64,000 nt of DNA, from the NCBI GenBank assembly GCA_030847615.1, contig JAUMIR010000003.1, positions 56,777,001 to 56,841,000 of the forward strand, in the 5' to 3' direction. Under the pieces are notes generated by a model that saw only the letters and a list, made by a program, of their open reading frames with translations, was not told where the DNA came from and made no database searches. Shown here in pieces: positions 53,243 to 63,900 of this stretch (its first letter is position 1; every line of letters begins with the position of its first letter). This stretch comes from Gambelia wislizenii (taxonomy: Eukaryota > Chordata > Lepidosauria > Squamata > Crotaphytidae). The position numbers and the translations under genes are program-made.

Positions 53243-53263
53243 TGTGTGTTTGTGTGTGTGGGG
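53193..53263. repeat. (CT)n(TG)n compound microsatellite
   Basis: About sixteen CT units pass directly into (TG)n with one TTTG interruption. Confidence 0.9.
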
Positions 53264-54582
53264 GTGTTTTTTAAGGGGGCTATCAGGGCAATGTGGAGAC
53301 TGTAGCCTTCTGAAGTAGCCTTCTGACCTCTTGAAGTTACCCACTCTCATGGGCTAAATCATTGCTAAGGAAGCCAGAGCTGTACAAGATGTGGAATTCA
53401 TTTCAATCTGGAATGGAGAACACTGGAGTAAAATTTATTTTTACGTCTGGACTAGTCTGAGGAGAATAACAGGAACTTAGTAGAAAGAGGCAAATAAGGG
53501 ATACTAGCTAAGTGTGTACTTGTGTGTGCGGTGGGGTGGCATCTTTGCCTGGAACACTTTGAATATCAATGTTAACTAAAATTTCTAGATGATTCTGATG
53601 AGAATCGGGGCAAATACCCCTTAAAATGGTGTGCAAATGTGTTTTTAAAACTCACTGTTTGCTCTGGTTCTTCAGAAGAAAATGGTGATTTCTGTTACCG
53701 CAACGGAGTTAATGTGCCCGGCACAGTCATTTTCCAGCTGGGTCACGTGCATTGTGTCTGTTGTCACCGTAGGTGCCTGGCCATGTGACCATGGCCAGGC
53801 ACCTCATTCTTAGCTTCAGAAGATATGACTGGCATAAGGAAGAGAAGCACCTGTTCACATGTAGGCCGTGGGTGTGGGAACACTTTTCTGTTGCTGCAGT
53901 GGAAGGGCAGGTAACAGGAGAACAATGCTGACGGCCGGGGGATTCCTGCCAGAATGTGGGGTTGTTGTTTTTGTTTTTTTTGTTTTTTAAAAAAACACCT
54001 ATATCATATACTACTGAGGGCTTGGGATGTTACTCATAATAAGTAATTTGTTCTGTTCCTGTTTGTAACAAAAACTATTTTTTTTTGTTCTTTTTATGAA
54101 AGTTGTACTGTTTTACATTGCATGTTATTAATGTGTCAGTGTTGACGTTACCAAGGGTGTGGGTCCTCTTTACAAGAAAAATGCTTTTAATCTCCCCTAT
54201 AGTGTTTCCTCAGAACCTGACAGAGTGTAGCCCTCTGAAAAATTTTCTTTTCCACTTTTCCTAAACTTTCCTCTTCTTCTCCCTTCTTTTTCTTTTCTTT
54301 GTCACAAAACTGCATGGGATACACATGGCTTCTCCCTCTGAAAAGCTACAAGTGTTAGAGTTAGCTTCCCAAAGGCACTAATGATGTAATTTTCGCTAGG
54401 ATACTCAACAGAGAAAAAAAGTTTCAGAAAGATGAAAGGGAAGGTCAGTTTTTGTTTGGGGAGAATGTCTGAGGGCCTTGCAGCATGACGGAGGAAATGA
54501 ATGTTGCTGGATTTGTTTTTTTATCACCAAAGAAGAATTAGTTGTAAGTAATATGTTAATATTTGTAGGTCTAAATAACTTA
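53264..54582. other. Unassigned, with a perfect short hairpin
   Basis: AGGTGCCTGGCCATG (53,771-53,785) and CATGGCCAGGCACCT (53,790-53,804) are perfect inverted repeats with a 4-base loop (TGAC). Otherwise T-rich sequence with no feature named. Confidence 0.5.
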
Positions 54583-54797
54583 AAGGCACCAGAACGCATC
54601 TAATCTTGGAAGCTAAGCAGGGTCAGCCCTGGTCAGTACTTGGATAGGAGACTGTCAATGAATACGAGGTGCTGGAGGCTATATTTCAGAGAAAGAAACT
54701 GACAAAACCACCTCTGAGTATTCCTTGCCAAAAAACCCCTATGAAATTCATGTGGTCACCATAAGTTGACAGACGACTTGAAGGCACACACACAGAT
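54583..54797 (+). mobile_element. 5S rRNA-derived SINE (5S-Sauria type), best copy
   Basis: CTAATCTTGGAAGCTAAGCA, GGTCAGTACTTGGATAGGAG and GGTGCTGGAGGCTATATTTC cover 5S rRNA from about its second third to the 3' end. The body CCACCTCTGAGTATTCCTTG and the tail GTCACCATAAGTTGACAGAC plus CACACACA follow. The tail is Bov-B-like. Confidence 0.85.
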
Positions 54798-54918
54798 ACA
54801 ATACATTATGTTGTGTTACTTCCAGGCTCTGATACTGCTAGTGTATTGATGGGAGCTGCATGGAACATTGTTTTCCTGCCGGCTATCTGTAGATGATGGA
54901 GACGAATGATTGTAGGGA
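54798..54918. other. Unassigned spacer
   Basis: Nothing recognised. Confidence 0.4.
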
Positions 54919-55301
54919 CAGTAGGATACCCGTATCCATGGGGGATTGGTTCTAGCCCCCCACCCTGCAGATAATGAATTCTGTGGATAATAGTGAACAC
55001 CCTATGTTGCCATTACCACCACTGGAGACCTTCTGGGGGGAGAAGGGAGGTGAGAACTCTCCTTCCCTCCCTTCGCCCCCCCCATTGCCATTGCCTTCAC
55101 CGGAGCCATGCCGAGGGGCTGAAGGGAGAATAGAGGCAAGAACATTCCTCCTCTCCCTCCCTACCCCCCCCCCCCCGGTCACCATTGCTGCCACAGAAGC
55201 CATCCACAAGCCTCCTTTCCCCATCCACCCCACCCCACTGTCACCAACTGCTGATAATTGAATCAGCACTTGGTGAATCAGCGGATACGGGGGTGCTACT
55301 A
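54919..55301. mobile_element. pogo/Tigger-like MITE with C-rich interior
   Basis: Left ACAGTAGGATACCCGTATCC and, reverse complemented, right AGTAGCACCCCCGTATCCGC are inverted. Sub-terminal GGGGGATTGGTTCTAGCCCC and ATAATGAATTCTGTGGATAA are in MER2/Tigger style. The centre (55,000-55,240) is C-rich, with repeated CCATTGCC/CCATTGCTGCC blocks and C12 at 55,166, giving long but meaningless frames on both strands. Confidence 0.65.
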
Positions 55302-55979
55302 GATATGTTTTAGGCTGCACATTTTTTAGTTGTGCTGTCTGCTTTATAGAATGTTATGTTAAAGCATCTGAGTGACTTTAAAACCTCAGGGAAATATTAC
55401 CAGTTCCTGCCCTGAGTTAAAAGTGCTTTTTCTTTACTTCCTTATTCACTATACAATTTTTAGCCTCAGAAGTCAAGAAGTTTTCTTAACAATATTGATT
55501 TGCTCCCTGTAGGGCTTGCTGGAGGTTCTTAACAATTGTGGTCATTAAGGCAAAGAGGTGACAGTTGCAAACTGAGTGTAAAACTAGCCTTCCTGCCAAT
55601 AAATACTGTACATTCTGCTTGCTGAATTCTGCAGTGATAAAAAGGCCAATGCTCACTTTATTTCTTCTTTTATAATTGAGTGAGAAAGGGAATGATTGTG
55701 CAAGACTTGGCATCTGTTCTTTCAAACTACTCATAAGCAATGCTCAAGAATTGGACTGCTGCTTGCAAGTTTCTGAAAGGGCGCGTAGCAGATTGAATAC
55801 ACATTCTTTTGTTGAACAAGAGGTCTGTGTGTGCTTGGTATTAATAATCAAACACAGCATAATGTTAAAAATGAGTGCCAACTCAAGTTTCCTTTAGCAT
55901 CTTGAATACACACAAAATAAAATATGTCTGTATGTCAAGCAAGGCCTAGATAACATCCTTGATACTTGGGTTTCTCTGG
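55302..55979. other. Nothing recognised
   Basis: AT-rich, no feature named. Ends with TCTGG, the possible target duplication of the next element. Confidence 0.45.
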
Positions 55980-56989
55980 TGTGATATAGCCTCTTCCCTC
56001 TGTGGGTGCGTGCACACAGGCATATGCCCACCTGGGAAGCAAGGCAACCTTTGAATACAGTTCGGGACTCCTTCTGCTGAGGACTCCTGAAGCTATTCTC
56101 TCTGAGACACACTCTCAGGGATTCCTCTAGCCTGGAAATTCCAGAAACTATATCTCTCTTCTCAGTAGCTGCCACCACCTCATGATTGCTCCCTTTTTCA
56201 CATGATCCAAGAGGTGACTGTGGGGTACTTAGGACCCTCAGCCACTGGCTAAGATATTATCAACCCCCTCCCTTCTATCCAGAAGCAGAGGAGACTAGCA
56301 ATGTAGCATTGGCCCAGAATAAGGTGTGTGTAGGCATAGTCTTATTAGGAAAATTAGAAAAAAACTTATTTTATTCAAGCAAGTTCATGCAAATCTCTCA
56401 TGAGGGCAGGCACCTTCCACACCCCCAGGTACACTTTAGAGTTACAGTAATAGTAAAAGTATAGAATTACATTTGGCCAAGACAAAATAAATCAAAATGT
56501 CCTGACACAATCATAACTAAGACATTCCTAGTCTACTCACTTGTGCAAAGTCCATATTTGAATCAGGAAAGCTGTGAGCTGGCTAGCCAGTCACTCTAAC
56601 AGCTATTCCAGGCCTCTTTGTTGTCTCTCTCTCTGCCTGACCATGTGCTCAGGTCAGGGCTTCTCTCTGAGATACATGCTAACCCATCTCAGATTTCCCT
56701 TTTCCTCACAACTCCATGTGCTCACATGAAGCATTTATAGCCTTTTTTCCAAATTGTCCCTCTGGCATTCTGATTGGTCAGTTTGCTATCTGGTGATCTT
56801 ACCTCATGATGATGTTAACTCAGTGGGTGTAACCTTTTGTATCTGCTAGCTAACTCTAAGGTTAACCCTTTGTTACCTGATAGCTGTGCTGGCAAGACAA
56901 TAGCTGTTTGCAGATAATGGGATATGTAGTCCTTGCAGCATGATGGGAATGCCATCATTTTGCAGGATGATGGGACTGCCATCATGACA
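55980..56989 (-). mobile_element. Candidate solo LTR
   Basis: On the minus strand the element starts TGTCATGATGGC and ends GGCTATATCACA, so it has TG...CA ends with imperfect inverted tips (TGTCAT/TGTGAT). It is flanked by TCTGG and CCTGG, a 5-bp duplication with one mismatch. Promoter-like signals occur in order: a CCAAT box (GACCAATCAG, 56,772-56,781), a TATA box (CTATAAAT, 56,733-56,740), and a polyadenylation signal (AATAAA, 56,370-56,375). A short direct repeat (ATGATGGCA/ATGATGGGA) sits in the upstream part. No gag, pol or env is next to it. It would be the remnant of an endogenous retrovirus or LTR retrotransposon left by LTR recombination. Confidence 0.5.
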
Positions 56990-57111
56990 CCTGGATATAT
57001 TGCAAGACTAGCAAGGAAATTGTAACTGTTCTTGTCTTCACTCCTCCAGGGATCACTTCAGGGTTTGCTTGGCAGGTGCTCACTGGAGTGAACATTGAAG
57101 GATGCAGTGGT

Positions 57112-57252
57112 GAAGATTCACACTCTCTCAGCCTCAGAGGAAGACAAAGGCAAACCCTCTCTGAATATATCTCTCCCAGAAAACTCCATGATAGGTTCCC
57201 CTTAGGGTTGCCATAAGTCAGAAATGACTTCTAGGCACACAACAGCAGCAGC
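57112..57252 (+). mobile_element. Sauria SINE body and tail
   Basis: GATTCACACTCTCTCAGCCT, AAGGCAAACCCTCTCTG, CATGATAGGTTCCCCTTAGG and TTGCCATAAGTCAGAAATGA, CTTCTAGGCACACAACAG: the tRNA head is missing. Confidence 0.85.
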
Positions 57253-57711
57253 ACTAGCACTGAGATCTATTCTCTTACATTTGTGCTTGGTCCAAATACC
57301 TCCCACTGCTGAGCAACTGTGAAGGGCTAACAAGGATTCTGCTGCTGTCATTTACTGGCGAGGCAGGAAGGGAGGGCAGCAATTCAGACCATGGGAATCT
57401 GGCTGCTCTGGGCTTCTGGAGGAAGGAAAAGAGAGGTGCATACCTTCATTCTTCTCCACAACTGAGCTAAGACCAGCTGCTTCCCCATGGTCTGAATCAC
57501 CTCCCTCTTCCTCTCCACCAGTAAGTGACAGCGGCAGGTTCCCCCTCCTGGGTACTGACAACTGTCAGGCAGTAGGAGGACATGGAACTTTGCATGTGGA
57601 GCTATATGGAGATTTGGGATCTCAGCCATTATGGCAAAGTTTCATGCCTACAGACAGTACATGCAAAACTCAAATTACTACTTAACACACTATAGTTTCT
57701 TAAGAATGGGG
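57253..57711. other. Unassigned
   Basis: GC-richer stretch at 57,350-57,600. Frames on the minus strand have no recognisable motif. Confidence 0.4.
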
Positions 57712-59040
57712 AAATACGATGGATAGACTGGAGAGCTGGGCCAAAGCTAACAAAATGAAATTCAATACGGAGAAATGTAAGGTACTGCACCTAGGGCGGA
57801 AAAACAAAATGCATAGATAAAGGATGGGGAAGACCTGGCTGAATGAGACTACATGCGAAAGGGATCTAGGAGTCCTGGTAGACCACAAGTTGAACATGAG
57901 TCAGCAGTGTGATGCGGCAGCTAAAAAGACTAATGCAATTTTGGGCTGCATCAACAGAAGTATAGTGTCTAGATCAAGGGAAGTAATAGTGCCATTCTAT
58001 TCTGCCTTAGTCAGGCCACACCTAGAATACTGTGTCCAGTTCTGGGCACCATAATTCAAAAAGGATATTGACAAATTGGAGCGTGTCCAGAGGAGGGCGA
58101 CTAAAATGGTGAAAGGTCTGGAAACCATGCCTTATGAAGAAAGACTTAGGGAGCTGGGTGTGTTTAGCCTGGAAAAAAGACGGTTAAGGGGTGATACGAT
58201 AGCCCTGTTTAAGTATTGGAAGGGGTGTCACGTTGAGGATGGAGCAAGCTTGTTTTCTGCTGCTCCAGAGACTGGAACACGGAGCAATGGATGCAAGCTC
58301 CAGGAACAGAGATTCCACCTCAACATTAGGAGGAACTTTCTGATGGTAAGAGCTGTTCAGCAGTGGAACACACTGCCTCGGAGCGTGGTGGGGTCTCTTT
58401 CCTTGGAGGTCTTTAAACAGAAGCTGGATGGCCATCTGTGAGGGATGCTTTGATCGTGATTTCCTGTGTGGCAGGGGGTTGGACTGGATGGCCTTTGTGT
58501 ATATAATAATAATAATAATAAAATTTTATTTATATCCCGCCCCTCTGCAATGCAATCGGGGCGGCTTACAATATAAAAACCCCATAGTCACCATACCCTA
58601 GCCCACCCACCCCTTAAAATAATATTAAATTACAAAGAATTAAAAACATGGATTAATTAAAATATATATAAATTAGAAGAAAAAAAAATTAAAACATACA
58701 ATCATAGCCTAGAAAGGGCAGCTGAGTCTTGGGCCGGGATAATTATTCAGGAAAGGCCTGCCGGAAAAGATCCGTCTTGACAGCTTTTTTAAAGCTGTCT
58801 AAGGTGGTAATAAGACGGATCTCGTCCGGCAGGCCATTCCATAATCTGGGAGCAGCAGCAGAGAAGGCCCTCTGGGAGGTCACCGACAGCCTTGTTTTCA
58901 TAGGCTGTAACAGATTCCTCCCAGAGGACCGAAGTGTGCGGGGAGGGTCGTACGGAAGGAGGCGGTCCCGGAGGTAAGTTGGACCCAAGCCATGTAGGGC
59001 TTTTGTGGTCTCTTCCAGCTCCACAATTCTATGATTCTGT
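57712..59040 (+). mobile_element. CR1 LINE 3' third, split by an L2-like LINE
   Basis: Starts in the RT thumb region (AGAGCTGGGCCAAAGC), continues through [58 protein letters not shown] and [17 protein letters not shown], to GGACTGGATGGCCTTTGTG. Interrupted at 58,500-59,000; it resumes with GGTCTCTTCCAGCTCCAC and ATTCTATG. Frame changes occur at about 57,820 and 58,060. Least decayed CR1 of the GGAGCGTGG subfamily here. Confidence 0.9.
58500..59000 (-). mobile_element. L2-like LINE 3' end inserted in CR1, with target duplication
   Basis: GCCTTTGTG (58,491-58,499) and GCTTTTGTG (58,999-59,007) are a 9-bp target duplication with one mismatch. On the minus strand the insert encodes KALHGLGPTYLRDRLLPY, SQRAFSAAAPRLWNGLPDEI and LDSFKKAVKTDLFRQAFPE, the C terminus of an L2/Jockey-type RT, followed by an AT-rich 3' part with GTAAGCCGCCCCGATTGC, GGGCGGGATATAAATAAA and an (ATT)n tail. 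The open frame (84 codons) is uninterrupted, so this is a young copy. Confidence 0.85.
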
Positions 59041-60035
59041 GAGTACTAACACAAATGAATAAACTTGCAGGTCTTAGAGGGTTTAGGATTAAGTGATCTG
59101 AAGATTAGAGGTTGCTAAAAGAAGTGGGGGAGAAGTGAGAGGTTCAGAAAGTAGAGGCAATATATTACTTTCCCTAATCCACCAGAGAAACGCCAGGAAA
59201 AAGAAGGGGGGTAGATGAGGGACCTAAAAAGTGAAGGGAAAATTCTTCACAAAAGAATGATTTTGGTTGACAGGTTACCCTGGTTCTGCTGGATCTTCCT
59301 AGGAACTTCTAAAAGTCTTCTTTGTCCCTTTGTATCTTCCTGGGGAGAAGCTGGTGAGTGTTGCACTACTGGCTGATGCAATGAAAAGGAGAGAAGGATA
59401 AGCAAATCAATTTCTGTAAACCAGTGCTACTCAATATGATGTTCCCTGGACTGATGCTGATCCATGAACCAATGGTTGCTGGACCCTCGTGTGTTTTCAG
59501 GAAAGAAACAATTGTAAACAATGGTCACAAATATGATACTCGTTCCAGCACATTGGAAGGAAATAATTGCAGGACCTTCATATCAGATAACTTGGGAAGC
59601 ACTAAGCCAGACCAGGATTGTACAGAAGAAAATAAGTTAACTAGATTTTTTTGGCCACTGCATCTAATGTGTGTGTGAATGTATGAGAGATGGATTTCAG
59701 CTGGCTTGATCAAAGACAATGGCTTCATGGCATGCTACATATATTAATAGAAGAGTCCTCAGTACTGCAGATATAGCAAAAGGAATCTTCTCAGAGAGAG
59801 TTTTGAATCCAGGGAAACTGACTTTTGGTAAGCAGATTTATTGCTTTCACACATCTACACTAACTGACCACTGTAAAGATCTGAAAGACGTGTATCACCT
59901 TGCCCAGCCCTTTGACAATATAGGACAAGAGACACAATTTGTATCTTTCTTGATCCTATTACATTCTATTCCACTCCCACAACTGTATAAATATGCTTTA
60001 TAATTGAGTCCTTGATATCACTCTGTACTGCACCT
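59041..60035. other. Nothing recognised
   Basis: No repeat family or exon supported. Confidence 0.45.
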
Positions 60036-60105
60036 GAAGTAGTGAGTTTATATCCAGAAAGCTCATGCTAAAATAAAAACCAGTTAGTCTTAAAGGTGCT
60101 GCCTC
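60036..60105 (+). repeat. Fragment of a widespread amniote repeat
   Basis: CCAGAAAGCTCATGCTAAAA, TAAAAACCAGTTAGTC and TTAAAGGTGCTGCC: the common reptile 3' end whose reverse complement is at 34,722. Confidence 0.55.
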
Positions 60106-60675
60106 ATTCCTCTTCCCCACCCCTACTGCCTTCTCCTATTTTTTCACTCTGTAGCCTACACTAAAAAGTAGCCATAGGCTCTTTTCTCTCCAAACAGTGG
60201 GGCTATGCTGTTTGCAGTCTGTCTCTGCTTCCTGAAGAGCTGGACACTTACTTTTTTAAAAAATGAAAGCTTAGAGTACAAATGGGTACCAGATAGATGG
60301 TGTAGAAACCAGGTAAACTCCCACTGTTTCAATCATATGGCAACCATAGTTAAGGAGTGCATCTATATACACCTGGAGACTGAGGTATGCTGGAGAAGCT
60401 CTTTTCTGTCTCCCACCTGTGAGAGTAATATGGTGGGAGAATGTGGGAGAAGGCCTTCCCATTGGAGGCTTGGTTAGCACTGACATTGGCTTCATTTCTC
60501 TGTCAAGCTAAAACATGGTGTGTGTGTGTGTGTTTAATTAAAGTTTCTGGGGCCTGATTTTTATTTTTACACAGTTTCAAACTGTTCTAACATTTTAAAT
60601 TATTTTAACTTGTTCAGTGTTTAATATGTACAAGAGGGTAACATTTCCAGCCTCCTCCTGTGAGCAAACAAAACT
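60106..60675. other. Unassigned
   Basis: (TG)n at 60,519-60,532. No other feature named. Confidence 0.4.
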
Positions 60676-60755
60676 GGGGGCGGAGGTAAAACCACGTCTT
60701 TTTACTAACTGGAAAAATCTGTTAGTAAAAAGATGCAGTTTTACCTCCGCCTCCC
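60676..60755. repeat. Hairpin with 34-bp arms
   Basis: GGGCGGAGGTAAAACCACG ... CTTTTTACTAAC (60,676-60,709) is inverted in GTTAGTAAAAAGATGCAG ... CCTCCGCCTCCC (60,721-60,755), loop TGGAAAAATCT, about three or four mismatches. It may be a tiny foldback element or part of a larger unknown repeat. Confidence 0.7.
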
Positions 60756-61628
60756 ACAGGACTGGAATGGCAGAACACTGGAAGAATGACAATTTCATGA
60801 GGTAAGGCAGCATGGAAAGCAGAACCTTCCGGTTGCCCTGCCACTTTACTTTGGCATGTGATAAGGCTCTGAATCTTACATTCTTTATCTGAAATTTTCA
60901 ATGGCTTCTTGAGTATTTGAATCAGTAATAGTCTATTGCAACAATGAAGGGGTTTAAATACAGACCTGGGTAAAACAATGAGTGTTTGGGATTTAAAATT
61001 TTCCATAGCCTCCTAACAGCTTACAATAGATGTGAAGTTTTGGGACTTCGAGAAGACTTGACAGAAGATTTATGATCCAGCTTGCTGGATATAAAGGTTG
61101 TGTTTGAATATATCTTCACTAGTCCTAATTTTATAAATCGCTATAAAATTGTCCTGAACTGTAAAAACTAGAGGGATGTTTGTAAAACCTCAGTTGTGCA
61201 TATATGTTCTGTCACAGATGGATTCTACATTAAAACTGTGCTGTGACTTATCTGCAATCAGGTTTGTCATAACTTTGAATTAGAAAGATTTCCTGAGGAA
61301 ACAGCTGCTTTCCTTGTTGAAATAATCTCATCTAATATACTGTTGTAAAATGGCTGCAGTTTTAATAGTTGAAGCAAATAGTAGATTATGTTGGAACAAA
61401 CCCATGCAGAGCCACACTAAGACTGCTGAATGCAAACAACTGCTGTAAACTATATGTATCATCACTAATGAATTTTGAAATTGCAGAATGCTTAGGAGTT
61501 GATTTAAAGTTAGGACGTTGTGCTGGTCTTGCAAAAGGACAGGAAAGACTGAAGAGTTGTTAAAGACCAGGAACCTGATCTCCTGACCATTGCTTGATCA
61601 ACAAAGAGATAACTTGTGTCTGCTTTTC
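60756..61628. other. Nothing recognised
   Basis: No repeat or exon supported. Confidence 0.45.
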
Positions 61629-61631
61629 TTA

Positions 61632-62393
61632 GGGGTTGACTACACACACATACACACACACACACACAAATCCTCTAAGAATTTGAACAGAATGCCATTG
61701 GTCCTCACAGATGATGGCCCACATTCACCATATTCAGAAGGAGAGGGGCTGAAAACTCCAAATGGGTCGCTACAATAGCTTTTGCTGTTTCTAGTGATCC
61801 TTTTTAAAAAGTGCACGAAGAAGCGCACAATTGGTTGTCTGATCAACAAATTTGAAAAGGGGCACATAGCAGAGCTTAAATCTGGTTGGGCAGACCTCAG
61901 AGGGGGTGGGCTCAAAAGGGAACGCTTGTAATAAGGGAGCTGCCATTGTTGTTCTTTCCCTCTATCTCCCCCTCCTCCCCTCCCAATAATCTTCCTGGGG
62001 ATATGAGTACTCTTCCGCCACCTCTCTCTGTCTCCGTCTGTGTGTGTGTGTCCCCCTCTCCCCCTCCCTCCATCATCTCCCTCTCTCTTCCGCCACCTCT
62101 TCCATCTCTGTCTGTGTGTGCACATGTGTGTCCCCCTCTCCCCCCTTACTCCATCATCTCCCTCTCTCTTCCAGAAACTGGAGGAGGGGAGGGAAATCCA
62201 AGGGAGATTTTCTGCTGGCAATTCACTCACAGCCACCATCTATTCTTGGGGGCATGCTCCATGTGAACTACAAACTCGGGTATTTTTCCCCATCACTGAT
62301 CTTGCAAATGTATTGTGGGCACAAATGGGTACTGGAGTGAAAGGGAAGTAAGGCGATATTTTCCGGAATTAATTCTCTCGACTAGCCGGCCCC
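61632..62393 (+). mobile_element. Harbinger-like MITE, copy F
   Basis: 762 bp from GGGGTTGACTAC to, reverse complemented, GGGGCCGGCTAGTCGAG, with an exact TTA duplication (61,629-61,631; 62,394-62,396). Landmarks: CATTCACCATATTCAG, AAAAAGTGCACGAAGAAGCG, GGGAGCTGCCATTGTTG, GCAATTCACTCACAGCC and CCATGTGAACTACAAAC. A (CA)n run at 61,645-61,668 and a C/T-rich segment at 61,950-62,175, with CCCCCTCTCCCCCT-type units repeated, expand the middle. Confidence 0.8.
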
Positions 62394-62559
62394 TTAGATT
62401 TCAGTTCAGACTAGCTCTTGTCCTGCTTCAGCCCAGCCTGGTTTAGCCCACCTCCATAAACTGACATCAGGGGCTCTATTTTGGAATTAAGGAGGCATGG
62501 TGTTGCAGCCACATCTAGCTCTCCATGTCTATTTCTCATGAGTTTATAGACACATGGGC
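62394..62559. other. Unassigned spacer
   Basis: Nothing recognised. Confidence 0.4.
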
Positions 62560-62680
62560 TTATATCCAATTGCTAGTTTTAACTAGAGTAGGCTTGCTGA
62601 AGCAACTGGGTTTACATAAGTGTTGATTTATCCCATAGCTGAGTCAATGGGTCTCTTCTAGGTGGAGCTCATAACTGGCT
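62560..62680. repeat. Old dispersed repeat piece
   Basis: TTAACTAGAGTAGGCTTGCT and GAGTCAATGGGTCTCTTCTA resemble pieces at 3,836 and 32,680; unclassified. Confidence 0.4.
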
Positions 62681-63639
62681 TTAGGCCGTGTTCTCCACTT
62701 CAAACACTACTATGGTCACCTTGTGGACCCCTCAAAAAGTTGTCACAAGTGGAAAGTGTGAACAGGTATTGTTGACACATAGCAGGAGCACATATGTTCA
62801 GAAGCTAATCACAGATCACTTATAGCCAGCCAGTAAAAGAAAGATTCAGTTTGCAATTTGCAATTAGTTCAATGCTAGTCTTAACAACCAACAGTTACAT
62901 TTTATTATGATGGGTTCCATTCACTGGCTTCCTGTTGCAGAACTAATCCAATAACTGATGAACCGAACAGATGTTTTAGCCTTTCAGGACAGGTGTAATC
63001 TTATGAGCCATTTTGCCCTTCCCTTTCCCAGGAGAAAAGTATGACTGGGCCAATGGCCAGAAATCCCTATTGTTTCCTTCAGAGACATGCTGTGCCACTT
63101 TATATCTTGTTTTCTTACTTTATCATTACAGTGGAATGGGAGTTCATTTTCAGCAGGAAGCAATTCTAGATTGGTTTATTTAGGATTATGCGTAGTGAGT
63201 AGAGATTAATGTACAGTGCACAACCTCTCCATAAAGAGTTATGCAACAGCCACAACCTCCAGCTGAACAAACATTTGCAAAAAACGAAGGATTTGTGGCA
63301 TATCTGTGATGATGATGGGCATGTATTATATTTTTGTTTACTACATAGTTGTAGATGTATTTTTCCTTTGTTTTACCCACTGATTAGTCACCCAACTCTA
63401 CTGAAAGCAGTAGTTTTCAAATGATACTTTTGTCTTCGGATATTTAAAAGATGTTGTGATGGACATGAGGACATAAGACTTTTTAAGAAAAGAGTGAAGA
63501 AATTAGTTAGGGGGATGTCTGTTAGTCATGAGGGATTTCCTTCCATGTTGAGATGTGCTTTGGCACTGAAAGTCCATTACTGTGTAGCAACACAAGAAGA
63601 ATGCCTTTCAGCGTTACTTGTGAGCTTCCTAGAGGTATT
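62681..63639. other. Nothing recognised
   Basis: No repeat or exon supported. Confidence 0.45.
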
Positions 63640-63900
63640 TTCACCACTGTGGGAAGTGGTACATACAGTGTATTTGGTGGGGGTGAGACAGAGAACTTCC
63701 TCAGTGGCTGCTCCCAGTTTATGGAATTCTCCCCCAGGAGCAGAGGGTAAGCTGGCCTCCTTCCTGTTCTTCCCTTCTTATTCTGGCATTTGACTATGTT
63801 GAGAAAGGAGCTTTTAACTGTTTGATGGGATATTATGTGTTTTAACTGTTTTTAACACTATAAACTGTTTAATACTGTAACTTCTTTATTTTCTAGTGGA
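63640..63900 (+). mobile_element. L2-like LINE 3' end, decayed
   Basis: GAACTTCCTCAGTGGCTGCT and CAGTTTATGGAATTCTCCCC encode a worn SSVAAPSLWNSPPG, the same block as in the copies at 52,738 and 58,743. An AT-rich 3' part with repeated TTTAACTGTTT follows. Confidence 0.6.

Noticed and set aside
61640..62351. 199-codon minus-strand frame and 98-126-codon plus-strand frames
   Set aside because: They run through CA, CT and C-rich simple sequence inside Harbinger-like copy F.
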